A stretch of DNA of 64,000 nt from Campylobacteraceae bacterium (GTDB lineage: Bacteria; Campylobacterota; Campylobacteria; Campylobacterales; Arcobacteraceae), in the NCBI GenBank assembly GCA_013215945.1, contig JABSOM010000002.1:1-64000 (forward strand), written 5' to 3'. The notes under the pieces are model-generated. The model did no database searches, was not told the origin of the DNA, and saw nothing but the letters and a program-made list of their open reading frames with translations. This document shows, one piece after another, positions 62,528 to 64,000 of this stretch (the first letter of the stretch is position 1; every line of letters begins with the position of its first letter). The translations under genes and the position numbers were made by a program.

Positions 62528-63168
62528 TGAATGCTGAAGATATTAGATTACTTGGAAATCTTATTCAAATTGGTACGGTAACACAAACTAAAAGTATTCA
62601 TGGATTATCTCTTGCAAGAGTTAAGCTTCATGAAAGAGAAACAGATTGGTTTCCAGTAATTGGTCAATCAAATGATTTTAAAAAGCACTTTATTCCTGTA
62701 TTAGTTAAAGAGCAAGTGGCTGTATTTTGCCCTTTTGGAATTGCAGATACTGGATTTATTATAAGAGGTATTTTTAATAAATATTGTAAAGAACCAGCAG
62801 GGTCCTCTGATACAAAAGAAGTAATGCTTTATAAAGATGGTACGGAAATTAGTTATGACATTGAAGCTAAAGAGCTAAAGGTAAATGCGGTTAATAAGAT
62901 AACTATTATTTGTAAAAGTGCAAGTGTTATAGCTGATACTGTAGTAATAACAGCAAAAACTACAAATAATGGGAATGTTTTAATCAATGGTGGGTTAATG
63001 GTTACTGGCGAAATAGTAGGTGAAAATGGATTATCTATTTCAGGTGGATCAGGTGCTTCCTTTGATGGAAATATTAATTCAACTGGAGATATTAATACTG
63101 ATGGTTCTTTCATTGATAAAAATGGGAACTTAACAAGTCACACAAATAATGGTTATGGAAGAGATTAA
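62527..63168 (+). CDS. Baseplate assembly protein V
   Basis: A 213-residue protein of the P2 gpV spike family. The N-terminus (LLGNLIQIGTVTQTKSIHGL, VRVKL-like ARVKLHERETDWFPVIG) is the OB-like domain, and the end is a glycine-rich beta helix (GGLMVTGEIVGENG, DGNINSTGDINTDG). ATG 62527 overlaps the preceding stop by one base and is a better start than the upstream TTG. It pierces the host envelope. Confidence 0.87.
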   Translation: MNAEDIRLLGNLIQIGTVTQTKSIHGLSLARVKLHERETDWFPVIGQSNDFKKHFIPVLVKEQVAVFCPFGIADTGFIIRGIFNKYCKEPAGSSDTKEVMLYKDGTEISYDIEAKELKVNAVNKITIICKSASVIADTVVITAKTTNNGNVLINGGLMVTGEIVGENGLSISGGSGASFDGNINSTGDINTDGSFIDKNGNLTSHTNNGYGRD

Positions 63169-63170
63169 AA

Positions 63171-63500
63171 ATGACATATAAAATCACTTTACAAAATAGC
63201 ATTATTGACATCTTAAAAACACCTCTTAAAAGTCGTGTAATGTTTCCAGAATATGGAAGTGAATTATATAAATTAAGAGATAGAACCTTTGATGATAAAG
63301 CAAGAGTACTTGCTACTAAATATACAAAAGAGGCAATAGAAAAGAAATATACAAGAGTTGTTAAGGGTAAAAAAGTCATTAAAAGAGTTGAGCCAAGAGC
63401 AAATTTTGAGAGCATGAGTTTTGATATTAATCCAGTTACTGGAAAAACATCTTTAATAATTAATTTATCAGATGGTAATAGCGTAGGAGTTGAATTATGA
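63171..63500 (+). CDS. Baseplate protein, gpW/gp25 family
   Basis: A 109-residue protein like T4 gp25 and P2 gpW: ILKTPLKSRVMFPEYGSELYKLRD is the family core. It forms the sheath-initiator part of the baseplate. It overlaps the J gene by 4 bp (ATGA). Confidence 0.87.
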   Translation: MTYKITLQNSIIDILKTPLKSRVMFPEYGSELYKLRDRTFDDKARVLATKYTKEAIEKKYTRVVKGKKVIKRVEPRANFESMSFDINPVTGKTSLIINLSDGNSVGVEL

Positions 63501-64000
63501 TTGATATAAAAACATTACCTATTCCAGAATTAATAGATACTTTGACTTATGATGAAATATTAGCACAGCTGATTCAAAAAGCAAAAATAGTTTTAAAAGC
63601 TTCTCAAAATATTGATTGGGTACCTGTTGATTCTGATGATTTCACAGTAATTTTACAAGCTTTTGCATACAGAGAATTACATTTAAGAAGTGATATAAAT
63701 GAAAGATTTAAGCAGCTTCTTTTGGCATATACAAGTGGAAATAATTTGGACCACAGAGCATTGGATTATGATATTGAACGATTAGGAGGTTCAAAACCTT
63801 ATAGTGATTATGAATTTAGCCTTAGCACTGCTTTAGAGATTGATACAAATATTGATGCTAATTTAGTTTTAACAGATGAACTCTCACAGTATGAAGCGAT
63901 TCTTTTAAATGATGTGATTATTAAAGCAGGTGAATTATCGGCAATAGGATCAGTTGAATTACAAGATGAAATATCAAGTTTGGATATTAAAACTGAAATT
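63497..64000 (+). CDS. Baseplate J-like protein (partial, right edge)
   Basis: The first 168 codons of a P2 gpJ-like baseplate wedge protein: MIDIKTLPIPELIDTLTYDE, then VDSDDFTVILQAFAYREL and FKQLLLAYTSGNNLDHRALD, the segment typical of the family. The gene is cut by the window edge. Genes for the tail fibre and sheath should follow. Confidence 0.9.
   Translation, partial: MIDIKTLPIPELIDTLTYDEILAQLIQKAKIVLKASQNIDWVPVDSDDFTVILQAFAYRELHLRSDINERFKQLLLAYTSGNNLDHRALDYDIERLGGSKPYSDYEFSLSTALEIDTNIDANLVLTDELSQYEAILLNDVIIKAGELSAIGSVELQDEISSLDIKTEI

Larger units (their letters stand above)
37566..64000. mobile_element. Temperate prophage integrated at tRNA-Ser (right end outside window)
   Basis: From the tRNA onward the genes are phage-like: P4-type integrase, AlpA-like regulator, YopX, antirepressor, repressor/cro/CII switch, replication gene, second recombinase, lambda-type terminase and head genes and P2-type baseplate genes. 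No integrative boundary appears before the edge. Whether 37.6-51.9 kb and the remainder were once two elements is open, because there are two integrases. Confidence 0.9.

Overview
The window is AT-rich DNA of a Campylobacterota bacterium, most likely of the Arcobacter group. The grounds are the very low GC content, the many chemotaxis and cyclic-di-GMP genes, the TRAP transport genes and the overall protein style; this is inference from the sequence, not a database match. About the first 37.5 kb is chromosome. The rest, from a tRNA-Ser(GGA) gene to the right edge, is a temperate phage that continues past the window.

Chromosome, left to right. It begins with the tail of an enolase gene and a complete TRAP transporter (dctPQM). 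A PAS protein and a soluble methyl-accepting protein follow as an overlapping pair (a split Aer-like receptor). Next is a small thioredoxin-fold gene with an in-frame UGA in a CxxU motif and a hairpin just behind it: a SelW-like selenoprotein not visible to ordinary gene calling. After that come a periplasmic binding protein, a DUF2721 protein, a LysE exporter, two AraC-type regulators around an EamA exporter, and a flavin reductase. A kinase-regulator-kinase module (11.3-15.5 kb), a small secreted protein and an outer-membrane-like protein lie between two direct copies of a 117-bp sequence. That sequence is the 3' end of the neighbouring DUF5718/hydrolase-like gene.

From 24 kb back to 18 kb a minus-strand operon encodes a CitE-like lyase, an acyl-CoA synthetase fused to a degenerate CitE domain, a mesaconyl-CoA hydratase-like protein and a malyl-CoA lyase-like protein. 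A divergent IclR regulator faces it. The set fits activation, hydration and cleavage of a C5 dicarboxylate. A possible 40-residue CxxC peptide follows the operon. From 25 to 37 kb are a chemoreceptor with a CheR-docking tail, RNase HI, a GGDEF/EAL protein coupled to a periplasmic molybdopterin-fold protein, a pseudouridine synthase, a glycosyltransferase, RidA, a lipoprotein with a cysteine-hydrolase-like triad, a DEAD-box helicase with a 60-bp repeat tail, and an M48 protease.

Prophage (37.57 kb to the edge). A P4-type integrase sits beside the tRNA, followed by an AlpA-like protein, YopX, an antirepressor-like protein and many small early genes on the minus strand. A CI/LexA-type repressor faces Cro- and CII-like genes. 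Four copies of a 15-bp motif, GATAAT-N3-ATTCCC, look like its operators; two lie in the repressor-cro gap and two before an unrecognised gene at 45.46 kb. The replication gene at 48.97 kb is preceded by a 30-codon leader reading frame whose ribosome site can pair with the loop of an upstream stem-loop. This layout resembles plasmid replication control by pseudoknot and leader peptide. A second tyrosine recombinase ends the early operon. The late genes combine a lambda-type head (Nu1/GpA terminase, gpW, portal, protease-capsid fusion, DUF2190 protein, FII) with a P2-type contractile baseplate (V, gp25/W, J), interrupted by a reverse-strand membrane TPR gene with its own terminator.
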